Assembly (NCBI RefSeq): GCF_004379255.2
Contig: NC_056035.1
Span: forward strand, 23,250,502-23,314,501
Source of the DNA: Salvia splendens
Lineage: Eukaryota; Streptophyta; Magnoliopsida; Lamiales; Lamiaceae
Reading direction: 5' to 3'
Length of the DNA: 64,000 nucleotides
In this document: piece by piece, positions 12,312-23,787 of the stretch
How the letters are laid out: every line of letters starts with the position of its first letter
How positions within the stretch are numbered: the stretch's first letter is position 1
The notes under the pieces: generated by a model
What the model was told of the DNA's origin: nothing
The model's input: the letters and a program-made list of their open reading frames with translations, nothing else
The model's database searches: none
Made by a program: the position numbers and the translations under genes

Positions 12312-13927
12312 ATGTATTCATTTCCTTTTCCTATATTTCCTCCTTTTTCCTTCTTAATATCAGCCATTAGATTAGAGAAATGGACGGTCAAGATCAACAT
12401 TGGGTAATTAATCCCGTGTTGCATTATTTGTCCTATTTTGTGCATTATGAGGGTACAATAGTAATCTAATCTAGGCTGGAAACCGCTACGAATAATGCAC
12501 CACATGGTCACGAGTAATGCATATAATTGCCTATATAATGCACAATATGTGAACTGCAATGCATACGAACAAGATGTGCTGTGTTATGATGTTTGACACA
12601 CGTTTCTTGTTTCCCCTAAGGGTTTAATAAGCTTAGGGGATAGGGTATAGTACGTAGACATGTATGTAATCTTCACATGGTAACGAGTAATGCATATAAT
12701 TGACTATATAATACACAATTTGTGAACTGCAATGCATACGAACAAGATGTGCTGTGTTATTATGTTTGACACACGTTTCTTGTTTCCCCTAAGGGTTTAA
12801 TAAGCTTAGGGGCTAGGGTATAGTACGTACGCATTAATAACAAATGATAAAACGATACGAATAATTCACCAAATTGTCACGAGTAATGGATGTTATTAAC
12901 TATATAATGCACAATATGTGAACTGCAATGCATACGAATAAGATGTACCATGTTATGATGTTTGACACACGTTTCTTGTTTCCCCTAAGGGTTTAATAAG
13001 CTTAGGGGCTAGGGTATAGTACGTAGACATTACTAAATACACGTATGTAATCTTTAATCCGTTGATTAACCCATATACACAATACCTCTAATAATGCATA
13101 ATATACTGAGATAATGACAATTAACAGCTACATAATGCACTACCTAAACCAAATAATGCACATACGTATATTCCAATAACAACAATTTGTTAGTAATGTC
13201 TACGTACTATACCCTAGCCCCTAAGCTTATTAAACCCTTAGGGAAACAAGAAACGTGTGTCAAACATCATAACATGGTACATCTTATTCGTATGCATTGC
13301 AGTTCACATATTGTGCATTATATAGTTAATAACATCCATTACTCGTGACAATTTGGTGAATTATTCGTATCGTTTTATAATTTGTTATTAATGCGTACGT
13401 ACTATACCCTAGCCCCTAAGCTTATTAAACCCTTAGGGGAAACAAGAAACGTGTGTCAAACATCATAACACAGCACATCTTGTTCGTATGCATTGCAGTT
13501 CACAAATTGTGCATTATATAGTCAATTATATCCATTACTCGTTACCATGTGAAGATTACATACGTGTCTACGTACTATACCCTAGCCCCTAAGCTTATTA
13601 AACCCTTAGGGGAAACAAGAAACGTGTGTCCAAACATCATAACATGGTACATCTTATTCGTATGCATTGCAGTTCACATATTGTGCATTATATAGTCAAT
13701 TATATGCATTACTCGTGACCATGTGGTGCATTATTCGCAGATACCAAAATGTGGCAGTTACTTTTCCGTCAAATGTCAATAATAACCCTGTAATGCATAC
13801 AACCACCTTCTATAATGCAACACGGAACCAGTTTTATAGAATCAATCTGATCCGTTGATGCCTTAGATCTAACACGTAATATTAAGAAGGAAAAAGGATC
13901 TAAGATGTGAAAAGGAGAATAACGCTC

Positions 13928-13930
<3 letters not shown>
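12309..13930. mobile_element. Non-autonomous (TA)n-flanked fold-back element (element B)
   Basis: A 1622-nt element with (TA)n on both sides. Its left end and the reverse complement of its right end share ccttttttccttcttaatat-like sequence (19 matching bases, cctttttccttcttaatat) about 40 nt in. It has no ORF of substance. Most of it is a 547-nt inverted repeat (separate entry). The end motif resembles that of MULE A, so MULE A or a relative is the likely source of its transposase. The layout (small element lying inside TA repeats) is like the Micron elements described in rice, but homology is not shown. Confidence 0.65.
12489..13737. repeat. Large near-perfect palindrome: 547-nt arms, 155-nt loop, three repeats per arm
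   Basis: The left arm is 12489-13035 and the right arm 13191-13737, reverse complements of one another with few mismatches and equal length. Each arm contains three head-to-tail units marked by gtgaactgcaatgcatacga (starts 12549, 12722 and 12918; reverse complement at about 13290, 13483 and 13661). Each unit also has acacacgtttcttgtttcccc, aagcttagggg and tatagtacgta. Unit lengths are about 173-196 nt. A transcript crossing it would form a long hairpin. Confidence 0.9.

Positions 13931-13997
<67 letters not shown>
13931..13997. repeat. (TA)n microsatellite, right border of element B
   Basis: TA dinucleotides, about 67 nt, followed at once by resumed Athila sequence (gtttgtgtttgttgag). Confidence 0.95.
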
Positions 13998-14000
<3 letters not shown>

Positions 14001-15556
14001 TGTGTTTGTTGAGTTCTGTTTAAGTCTTCAACTCTCCCACTTAGCCTATTGCATAGTCTAAGTGTGAGAAGTTTTAGACTAAGTATGTTTTGTTCATGTT
14101 TTGTTAATGCGTCTGTATGTCTGTTAATGCGTCTGTATGTCGGCCATACTAGTCATTCCCATTTTCCACTTCACAGTCATATCTGAGGGCAGGCACTTGT
14201 GAAGTGGGAGGGGGAAGACAATGGCCAGTATGACATGTATATATGTGTGGTCTGTGTTAACTTTATTTGCTAGTGTTTGTTTAGGTCTAGGATTTGTATA
14301 TATGTGTTTATAAATGGGCTTAAAACTCAACTGCCTCGAACTGATGAGGGGAATTGAGGGAGATAAGGCATGCTGGACAATGGAAACCACCCCCCCTAGT
14401 ATCTCCTAGTCAGTATAGATGATGCAAGTATGAGAGAAAAACTCATCCTTAGAGTCAGATACAAAAGCCCTCTTAAATGGTGAGTTATAAGCCTAAGTGG
14501 AACCACTTTCCACCAATTTAGAAAAGAAAAGAGTGGCTGCCACATGATGTCTAGGGTAAGGTGACAGCGTGTAGCAAGTCCTGAAGGCAGTAGGAACCCC
14601 CATCCGGAAAAAAAATAAAAAAAAATATCCCTTAGAACCCCTCTTTCTAGCTAAATCTATACCTATATATAACCCACTAGCCACTGGGACTGTGTGTGTG
14701 CGAGGCATAAGGCAAGAAGGCGACTGCCCAGGAGGACATACAGGAAAAACCAACTGGAGAAAGAAGCCGAGGGGCAAGGAGAAAATCGACCAGGAAAAAT
14801 TCCAGGTCCAAAAAAAAATAAGAAGGAATAAGGGTGGCGAAGCCACATATAAAAAAAATGTTGAAGAAAATTGTCGAAAACACTTGACCACAAAAAAAGA
14901 GGGAAGAAGAAATAAGGGTGGCAAAGCCACAAAGAAGCTACTGACCAGTTGGAGTCCAATAACAGGAAACGTCTAGGCGAAAAGAAGCAACAGCCAAGAG
15001 CCCAAATGCACACAGTTCTCCTACATCAAAATAAAGTAGTAGTTTTTGAACATTAGAGCCTTAGGAACATCCAGTCCAAACACTACAAACCAATAGCCCC
15101 ATTACAAGCCTTAAGGCCATTCAGGAGCCGCACGTGAGATCTGAGTCCGAAGCATCTGTGGTTCAGCATTTTGAGAGAAGACAGTCCTAACATCCCCGGT
15201 GAGGAATGAGTGACTGAGCGAATCTGGTGTTTGGCTGAGAGTTTGGGTGATCTTGACGAGCAGATATACTGACTGGGAAGGAAAAGGGGGGCGGCAGAAG
15301 TTCAAGGCTGTCTAAAGCCTGATTGCACCTGATCCCAAGGGGAGGGATGGTTGAAAATATAGCCCGTTCATGTGTTTAAGTGTTGTGTGTCTGTTTATAT
15401 GTGTTTGTCCGTCGTTTATGTGTTTTTCTTTGCGTCAAAGTTTATAGTATAGTTTAGGATAGAGTCGGTCAGGGGTGTAACCAGGCTAGAATTCGACTTA
15501 ATTCTTTTGTTTGTTCTTCACGCTTGAGGACAAGCATGTGGTAAGTGTGAGCAGTT
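13998..15556 (+). other. Athila non-coding region between third ORF and 3' LTR
   Basis: No coding region. A short duplicated block, aataagggtggcRaagccac, occurs near 14826 and 14912. Just before the LTR comes the motif gcttgaggacaagcatg (15523-15539), usual upstream of LTRs of this class, and purine-rich gtaagtgtgagcag, which probably contains the polypurine tract. Confidence 0.6.
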
Positions 15557-17012
15557 TGATAAGTCGCATTCTAGGCCTTGGTTACTGGTCTGTATAACTG
15601 CGTGATTGGATTATATCTGCAAAACAGTTACTAAAGTGTGCAGGAAAAAGGTCCCAGTCAGTACGAGAGGGTTCGGATAACTCAAGTGAAAAGAGCGCCA
15701 GAAGGTTGCAATACTGACCAGGATGCATGCCAAAAAGGCTCGAGATGGAGAAGAAGGATTACTGGGAAGGATCAACCACAAACAAAGGAAAATGAGTCAT
15801 TTCACGCAGAGAGTCTACCCTAAAAAGCAAGGGCAGGCCTCCCTATAAAAGGAAGCCACTTGGAGAGAGAATCATCGACATTCAAACTTAGTTAGAATCT
15901 TCTCTCTCGGTAGTGAAGTTCCTTCAGCATCGTCCAAATCTTCTCGTTCCTCGCCACAGCCATGGTTACCTGAACTACCTAAGTCCACCGGAGAATCGCC
16001 TTCCATCATTCCAGCCAGTTCATTCCGTAGTTATAGCAGTTTCATCGCCCGGAGTGGCAAAACAATCTTTATTTGCTTTCCTAGTTAATCTTTAATTGTT
16101 TTCCTTTCGTTGGATCTGTTGCATTTTCAGTACTTGTGATCTTTTGAAGTGTTTTGTTGGGATCCAAACGTTCTATGCAATGAAGTTGTTTTTATGCATC
16201 TCTTTCGATTTGAATCTGTTTCATTCTGCCTAGGTAGCTTAGATCTAATTGTTGCGCTAATTTCTAAGTGTTGAAAGCATGTTTCCATTTGGAGTTGAAC
16301 GATCTGAGATTATGAGTTTAGTTTGTTGTTAGATTAGTTTTGATGTGGTTAAGTGCGAAAGCTTAGTACGTGAATTCTGCCACCTTGCATGTCACCTAGT
16401 ACACGTGATTTTTGTTTCGCTAGATTAATCTTTGGATTTTAGAGTATTAATTTGTGGATCTGAATTGTGGAGTTGTTAATCTATAATTTCATCTATGGAA
16501 TCTAAGTTTGTTTGATTTTGCTCATGCTTATTGAAGAAGACAACATCCACATCCAAGTTTGGGACTACTTTTTCTTTTTAGTTGCTTTTGCTTTTGTCCT
16601 TTGCTTTTCTGCTGGTATCCTACAGATCTGACAGTGTAGCCACCCAACCACCACTTTTTCTCTGATATTCCGTTTAGCCTATTATAGTAACCGAGTACTT
16701 TCCACATTTTACTGAAACACCGTGTCTCCCACTCTCACGTACACAACTACATGTCATTCACTTTCACACCACCCAGTCAGTAGAGTACCACCTTTAATTC
16801 CTGTCTAGGTAGAATCTCAACCCAAGCGTGGTAGCTAACCAAAACCCTCCAGATTATCACCATAATTACCAAAGCGTATCCATCTCTATGGGATTCGACC
16901 CTTACCTCCACTATACTAGCCAGTAGAAGTGGGTTGAGGAATTTATTGATACCAGGTTCAAGTTGGCTGGGAATTCTATCCTGATCAGGTGGATACACCC
17001 TTGCTTGACACA
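15557..17012 (+). repeat. Athila 3' LTR (about 1.45 kb)
   Basis: Begins tgataagtcgcattc right after the polypurine-like stretch. A TATA box lies at 15844-15850 (tataaaa). The block gggattcgacccttacctcc near 16889 recurs in the solo LTRs at 21327 and 60487. The 3' end is placed at about 17012 (cttgacaca) because copia coding sequence starts immediately afterwards. The exact last base is uncertain as the matching 5' LTR is outside the window. Confidence 0.65.
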
Positions 17013-18718
17013 ACACCGAGAACCTGCAGCTCATCAAACACCTGCTCATCTCACTGACTATCTCTGCAATTCCATCTCATCCTCCACTCCATATCCTATC
17101 TCAGCCTACTTCTCTCTCTCCAAACTCTCTCCACCTCACCTCAAATACATCATTCTCATGACTGTTATTTTTGAACCCAAGTCCGACACCCAAGCTGCTC
17201 AACACCCTGAATAGCAGCAAGCAATTCAAGATGAGCTTTCTGCTCTTATATAGTATCATACTTGGCAGATTCTTCTACTTCCTGATGGAAAATTTTCCAT
17301 TGATTGCAAATGGGTCTTCAAAGTAAAGTTCAAACCTGATGCTACTATTGAAAGATACAAAGTCCATTTAGTGGCTAAGGGATTTACACAACTAGAAGGC
17401 ATTGATTTTCTTGATACATTCTCACCGGTTGCTATGCTTACAACTGTCAAATTCATCCTTGCTCTAGCTGCTATTCATGGCTGGTCTCTATACCATCTTG
17501 ACATAAACAATGCATTCTTATATGGTGACTTGAAAGAAGAGATTTATATGAACATTCCACCAGGGTTGCTTGTTGAGGGTGGCAATCCAGGTTCTAAAAT
17601 GGTTTGTAAGCTCAACAAATCCTTATATGGACTAAAACAAGCATCAAGACAGTGGTACTTGAAACTCACTGAAGTTTTAGCCAAGTTTGGTCTTCAACAA
17701 TCAGCCTCGGATCATTCTTTTTTCTTCAAGAATGAGAATTCAGTCTTCTTTGCAGTGGTGGTATATGTAGATGATCTAATGGCTGCCACCAACAAGCCTG
17801 AGCTAATGAAGGACTTCAAAGAATTTCTAAGTCGGTTCTTTAAGTTCAAGGACCTAGGTCATCCAAAATATTTTCTTTGCCTAGAAAGAGCTAGAAGTGA
17901 AAAGGGCATTATGGTTTCTCAAAGATGCAATGGATCTGATCCGAGATGCATGGCTTCTTGGATGCAAGCCATCTTCTGTGCCTATGGATCCTACCAAGCA
18001 GCTAAAGCAAGAAACCGGAGACATAATGGAAGACTCATCCAAATATAGAAGACAAATAGGAAGACTATTGTATCTCTGCATCACTAGACCGGACATTACT
18101 TTTGTTGTGCACAAGTTAAGTCAGTATGTTTCAAAGCCATGTGTTGAGCATTGGGAAGCAAGTGAAAGAATATTGAGGTATCTGAAAGCCACACCGGGTC
18201 ATGGGCTGTTCTACTCAAGTGAAACCACACCTAAACTTAGCATCTTTTCTGATGCCGACTGGGTAGCCTGCCTGGACACTCGAAGATCAATAACTGGGTA
18301 TTGCTTATTCCTTGGATCATCTTTAGTATATTGGAAGTCTAAGAAGCAACAAACTATCTCAAGATCTTCGGCAGAGGCTGAATACCGAGCAACTGCTCAA
18401 GCAACTTGTGAGGTAACCTAGGCCATTGCATTGTTGAAAGATTTTGGAGTTAAGGTTGAAAGAGTTGTTCCTCTCTTCTGTGACAATCAAGCCGCTGTAC
18501 ACATCAGTGTAAATCCAGTGTTCCATGAACGTACCAACCAAATCGAGATTGATTGTCACACAGTTAGAGAAAAGTATTTAGAGGGAACCATTAAACCAAT
18601 GCATATCAAGAATGATTTGCAATTAGCTGATATTTTTACTAAGCCTCTTGGAGCAGCGTTTGAAAAGATATTGAGCAAGATGAGCTTTTGTAGTTTGTAT
18701 GCTCCATCTTGAAGGGGG
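17013..18718 (+). pseudogene. Ty1/copia pol 3' part: reverse transcriptase and RNase H, broken
   Basis: Copia polyprotein remnant. The pre-RT region has AHLTDYLCN and FSLSKLSP. The RT has CKWVFKVKFKPDATIERYK near 17310, LDINNAFLYGDL near 17498, SLYGLKQASRQWY near 17620 and the catalytic YVDD at 17764-17775. The RNase H region has FSDADWVACLDTRRS near 18245, SRSSAEAEYRA near 18360 and ADIFTKPLG near 18630. Defects: TAG/TAG stops before RT (17211-17255), a frameshift near 17922 (a few bases lost after VSQR), and TAG at 18419-18421 (probable Trp codon). The 5' part (gag, protease, integrase) is missing because the Athila element begins where it should be. Confidence 0.88.
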
Positions 18719-18719
18719 G

Positions 18720-19010
18720 TGTTGGAGAAGACATGACCGTTGGAGTCGTTAGGCTGAGCTGGCATATGACCGTTGGAACGGTTAGAAGATTTTTTTTGTT
18801 AGTTAGCTTAGAGTATGAGCTGTCAATGCTTTTGCTTTTAGCTTCTTCATGTTTAGCTCAAGTATAAATGGCTAGCTACCGATTGTAAACGTTTGATTCA
18901 ATTCAGTAATGAAATAAGATTTCTTTCTTCACATATTTCCCCTGTTTGTATTCTTCATCTAGTCTTGTTTGGTATAGTATGAGATCTTGTTTGGTATTTG
19001 TATTTCTACA
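18720..19010 (+). repeat. Ty1/copia 3' LTR, 291 bp
   Basis: A polypurine tract (gaagggggg, 18711-18719) precedes TGTTGGAGAAGACATG. The LTR ends in TTTCTACA at 19010 and has a TATA box at 18863-18869 (tataaat). The next five bases, gcgga, should be the target duplication, but the left copy is outside the window. LTR length is normal for copia. Confidence 0.85.
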
Positions 19011-19990
19011 GCGGAAACGCAGGAGAGCCGGCAAAGTTGATCAGACAGAGATATCGGGAGGCGGCGGACAGGATCGCTAAAGGGAAAATGTGTGTTTTGT
19101 TGATCAATGATCTATCGGAGGGACGACGCAGTACACAGTGAACAATCAAATGGTGAATGCGACGCTGATGAATATTGCAGACAATCCCACCAGCGTTCAG
19201 CTCCCAGGAATGTACAACAAACAGGATAATCCTAGAATGCCAGTCATTGACTTCTCAACCTTGTACGCTCCACTCATCCGTGATGGCCGGATGGACAAGT
19301 TCTACTGGGCTCCCACCAGAGATGACCGGATCGGCGTCTGTTCTGGAATCTTCAGTCTTGCCATACACGATGTCGACATTTTCCCCGCCCAATCTATCGG
19401 TAGGTATATGTTATCTACATTCCAATTAATTTAATTTAATCACAATGACAACTATGATAACCATATTAGTTAGATATACTAAAATCTGAATAACTAATAT
19501 ATTCTGTGATGTCAAATTAAATTAATTTATTAAATAATAGGTTTTGTGATATCAACTTATATTAATGCATCTGCAAACTGTGATAATCAGTTCTGAATGT
19601 TCTCTATTACCGCGTGTAGATTTCTTTGGGGCTGTGAGGGCAAGAGTGTACGATGATCTAGTGCGGCAATGGGGAGCAAGCTTGTGAACTCGAGGGACAA
19701 GCCGCCTGAGTTTGAGCTGCCCGAAATCAGTCTTGCGAAGCTGATTGAGTACGGCAACATGATCGTTCAAGAGCAGGACAATGTGAAGAGAGTTAAATTG
19801 TCTAAAAAGTATCTGAATGAGGCGGCGCTCGGCGATGCCAATGAAGACGCTATCAAGAATTACTAACATCTGTTTCATCCCATCAACCGATATTAATATA
19901 TACTAGCATAATAATTCTCTCAAATAAAACTACTAAGTTAATTATGCTAAACAATTGCAGGGTACTAATGATTTGTATACCACTTCAAAT
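19011..19990 (+). pseudogene. RCA: Rubisco activase pseudogene, 3' part
   Basis: Remnant of the chloroplast AAA+ protein that remodels inhibited Rubisco. It matches the RCA C-terminal half: RQRYREAADRIAKGKMC near 19045, QYTVNNQMVNATLMNIADN near 19130, LPGMYNK, FSTLYAPLIRDGRM and FYWAPTRDDRIGVC. After an intron (19400-19619, GT-AG) come DFFGAVRARVYDD, EYGNMIVQEQDNVKR and EAALGDANEDAIK. Damage includes a frameshift near 19115 where about seven residues are lost, a 12-nt loss between PVI and DFSTLY, a loss before IFPAQSIG, and a frameshift with loss near 19668. A degraded last-exon start (gcagggtactaat) follows at about 19960. The retained intron shows it is not a retrocopy. The 5' part was separated by the copia insertion. 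Confidence 0.88.
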
Positions 19991-20877
19991 AGTCATGTTC
20001 TTCAATTTATAGTATCTAACAAAATTTTGTTTTAAATGAGTGCTCGTTTTGATAGAAAATAGAATGCGACAAAATAAACGAATGAAAGATTCGTAAAGAC
20101 GTATTAGTATGCTCTTGTTAATCAATTCGAATACATTCAATTTTTATATAAAGTTTAATTATATATACATTGACTTTGTTACCTTCAATCATATATATTC
20201 TCCTCAGCACAAAGATTAAAAATAGTGTGTTAAGTGGATGATGAATAAAGTAAGAGAGATGAAATTAGAATAAAGTAAAAGAGAGGGAAACTTTTTGTCA
20301 AAAATAGAAATGACTCAATAATGTTGAAAATTCTCAAAATAGAAAAATGACTCAATTAACATGGAACGGATGGAGTACTTAACTTGCAACGGTCTTCAGT
20401 TTGATGAATAGTTTATACTCATATTTGGGAGTCCTTCAATTTTCATTGATAGTTTATGTTCGTATCATGTAGCTTTTTCATTCTATATCAAAAGTTTATG
20501 GTCATTTCAAGGAGCTTTTGCAGTTTCGTTGATAGTTAGGCTCATTTCAAGGAACTTCTGTAATTTTCATTCATAGCTTAGACTCGTGCAAAGAAGCTCA
20601 TTAGTTTTTGAATGACAATTTTGACGTTTGCCAAGGAGCACTTCAATTTTTATCATTTTTACCATTGACAGGTTTAATTCGTATCAAAGAGCTAATCATA
20701 CAGTTTTGCTCATGTCCCACGAGTCATTTCAATTAGAAAAGTATTAGATTATAATTTAGGTATTAAATTGGACGAACTAACGATTATTAATGGATTGATT
20801 TAGCCTTTTGAAGCCCAATCTGTTTTGTTGGTTGACGAACAACTATTTCAAAAGTTCCACACCAAGAATTAATAACT
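19991..20877. other. AT-rich intergenic DNA, no gene
   Basis: A decayed Stowaway-like end (aacggatggagtac) occurs at about 20366. Between 20390 and 20720 there are degenerate reiterations, about 50 nt apart, of a motif like ttcattgatagtttatgctca. Nothing codes here. Confidence 0.5.
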
Positions 20878-21125
20878 TGTTGGATTGAAGAGAATATATG
20901 TGATTGAAGAAAATAATTAAAAGTATAGCTAGAGCATATAAGAAAGAAATTAATTTAGATCAATAAAGATAATTGAGTCACAAATATAATTAAAACTTTA
21001 TATTAGGAGTTGAATGTATTAGAGTTGATTGACAAGAACATAATACTTAATTGTAGTCTTTACGATTCTTCAGGAGTTTCTTTTCCGTATTCTATTTTGT
21101 ATTATGTTATCAGAGCAACTTACAA
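20878..21125 (+). mobile_element. LTR end and primer-binding site of a copia-like relic
   Basis: Starts tgttggattgaagag and runs to ttttgtatta at about 21105. It is followed by gttatcagagcaac, which resembles the plant copia primer-binding site tggtatcagagc (complement of initiator tRNA-Met). About 200 nt of leader-like sequence follows, then the solo LTR at 21327. No coding region is left. Confidence 0.5.
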
Positions 21126-21326
21126 TCCATGAATAATCGTTAATTTTTTAGATGGATCCAAAAAAAGGGTCTTGCTTATGGCGGAATGGATGGAATATAT
21201 ATCTCTAAATTCCGAATTTTTGCCAAAATTCTGTCACTTCTTGACTGCATTGCGGTAACTTTCGTAAAACAATCATAACTTTATCTACCAGACTCCAATT
21301 GAGGCATACAAAGTACTCATGTAAAG

Positions 21327-22917
21327 TGATAAGGCTAGTTTCATGCATTGATTTGTGGGTGAATTTACATGCTTATGGGGGAGATAATGCACAAACTTTG
21401 AGTTTAAGTGTGCAGGTTGCTGCTGGATCAGGTAGACCATGTAAATTGATCGAGCAGACACAGATTGAGTAGATATGGAGTGAGAATGCCAAAAAGCCGC
21501 CTAATTGACTAAGGGGAATTATCAGAAAGAGCAGGCAGTGCAAGCAGTGGGACAGAGGAGAGAGAATTCGAAGACACTCTTATTTTAAGGGTGCAAATGT
21601 CAAATCAGGGAAGGCATACCCTAGATATTGGAGCCTCAAGTTGTCCTATAAATAGGGAGCAACATGGAGAATTGAGGTAGCCCCCCTTTAGAGCTCTTCT
21701 AGCTCACAGCCTCTGGGAGCTCACCATTCCACTCACAGTCATTTTGAGATCGAGTTCTTAGGTACAAATCCACTCAACTCCAGTTTTAATCTCTCTGCCT
21801 CCTAGCTCGGAGGGGGGAGAAACCTAGTTCCAACTGTCTTTCGTTTGTAATCGTGGTCCCACCGCTCCTAGGAGCGAAGATACAATCTTTACATTCTTGT
21901 TTTGCATCGTTCTAGTTACACTTTCTTGAAAGTTTTCAGTATTTGAACATCTTAGCTTAAGGATCTTTTGGAATTTCCTTGTTCGTTTGAATCTTGATGT
22001 AAGATTTTGTTGGATCTGTTTTGAATTTGAAGTTATGGGAGTTTATGTTGAAGTTCTTGTTGGATCTAATGATGTCAAGTTTGGTATGTTTGTCGAATGC
22101 TTTTCGCAATTGGTAGTTGTTAGGATCTTTTAGATCTAGCTTGTTGAACGTCTGATTTCATAGATCCATGCTAGTTAGTGTTTGAATCTGTAGATCTAGC
22201 CTGTTCTGTTTCGAATCGGAATGATTATGGCTTGTTTTAGCATGTTCGTAGTTCTGGTTGACCAGTTAGCGTAGATCCAGTAGTTCTTTGCTTAGATCTC
22301 TCGTTTGTGTTTCATTTTAAGCATGCTTTGTATTCCTTTCATCAATACTGCTCCATACTCTGCTCTGTTTTAGATTAGTTACATGAAGATGATGAAGTAA
22401 AAAGTATTTAGAGATTTAGATCTGCATGTTTGTTTTTTGCTTTATGCTTTTGCAGCTTTCTTGCTAAACCAGTCAGTTTAGGAAATATGTTCCCCACTTA
22501 CTTTTACACTTTGTCTACCTATTTTAGGAATTTTCCTAGTTGCAGGTGTTCCTAGTTGCTTAATTTAAAATTAAAGTGTTTTCTTCGAGTTTAGTCGATC
22601 ATGCATGTTTCCATATGTTCCTTGTCTAATTAATCAGTTAGGTAAAGTCCACTGGCTATTTTGCCAAGTCCAGTAGGAAAGACTTAACCCACTTAGTTGC
22701 GTGGCAGCAGCCAAATCCTTCCAAAATGTCACAAACACACACTCCACACCTCCATCCTTGTGGGATTCGATCTTTACTTCCCTATACTAATTAGTATTTG
22801 TGGGTTAAGGTTTTGAAGTTAGCTTAGGATTGCGCGTCCGACGACACGTTGATAGATCTTGGAAGTCTGCCTAATCAGTTTGGTCCGGTCAGTCTGCTTG
22901 GTCCGTTTGCGATTACA
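21327..22917 (+). repeat. Solo LTR, Athila/Tat-like
   Basis: Begins tgataaggctagtttcatg and has agtgtgcaggttgctgctgg typical of these LTRs. A TATA box lies at 21647-21654 (tataaata). Near its end is gtgggattcgatctttacttcc, a block shared with the LTRs at 15557 and 60487. No internal retroelement sequence lies on either side, so it is read as a solo LTR. I could not find a clear 5-bp target duplication, so the right boundary is approximate. Confidence 0.6.
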
Positions 22918-23784
22918 TTCATATATCATATTTCAAAGCACGCATTCCCAAAAGTCTAATTTCACAAAACTCTTTCTAAGATAGAGACATTGATAGTATT
23001 ATAAGAGTGTTTGAAGATCATCTTAGTAGACCTATTACTGTTTACATTCAAACATCCCTTGTTTGTTCACTTTACCTGATTACTTTTTATAAAAGCAAAT
23101 TTACAACACAATGAGTTACAAAACACTTAAAAGTGCATAAAATCAATGGGGAAACTATGCAACTGTGATTCACATTATTTCTCTCTTTTTCTCTCACAAA
23201 ATCCATGAATTGACCAAATTATCCAACAAATTTTTTTAGTGTTTTTATTCTTTTCCTTCACTAAATACAAGAATTGACTAAACTATTCAATAAGGGATTT
23301 TAATTTTAAAAAAACTAAAATATCTCGTTTGATAGTTTCCAATCTTTTATTTTGTGAGAGAAAAGAATAAAAAAAATAAGAAAAAATGTAAAAATTTCAA
23401 AAATGAAAAGTTTGCATGTCTCGATCCCATTTTTAAAAAACACTGTGAATTTAATCCCAAATTCTATAATCCCTACAAATTATATGGGCGAGTTTTGAAG
23501 AAAACTAACACTTTGTGCATAAACTTGCAATGATTATAAGTTGATTAAATAATTAGTTATATTATCAATTCTTTTTGTAACTTTTAATAAAAAAAAATTA
23601 GAGTATAAACATATTAGTATTAGCATTATCCCAACTAAGATAACACACTTTCTCATTTAGTATATCATAACTAAGATGACACATTTTTATTTTTAGTAAC
23701 TTTTTTCTCTCCAATTAATACAACTAACCACTTTTTTCTCTCTCAAGTTAAATATTCAATTATATTTCTCTCTTCATTTAATAC
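22918..23784. other. AT-rich intergenic DNA, no gene
   Basis: No coding potential or element end was recognised. A loosely repeated stretch around 23190-23310 (ctctcacaaaatccatgaattgacc / cactaaatacaagaattgac) may be a decayed tandem duplication. Confidence 0.45.
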
Positions 23785-23787
23785 TAA

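Larger units (their letters stand above)
1..17012 (+). mobile_element. Athila-type Ty3/gypsy retrotransposon, 5' truncated by the window edge
   Basis: The order of parts is RNase H, integrase, an env-position third ORF, a long non-coding stretch and a 3' LTR from 15557. A third ORF after pol, with no chromodomain, fits the Athila/Tat branch of Ty3/gypsy elements. The copy is split at 5431-13997 by two MULE-type insertions in (TA)n. The last stretch before the split (5386-5431) and the first after it (14030-14080) share a block containing acttagcctattNNatag and gtgagaagttt. Downstream, copia coding sequence begins at about 17013, so this element probably inserted into copia pol. Its 5' LTR and left target duplication lie outside the window. 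All ORFs are broken, so it is an old, inactive copy. Confidence 0.75.

Noticed and set aside
12549..13680. CRISPR-like array
   Set aside because: Repeats are about 170-200 nt long, inverted about a centre and in a plant genome. They form a palindrome within a transposon, not short repeats with spacers.
14493..15013. Overlapping hydrophobic minus-strand ORFs in the Athila non-coding region
   Set aside because: Phe/Leu/Ser-rich readings of purine-rich plus-strand sequence in several frames at once, with no conserved motif.
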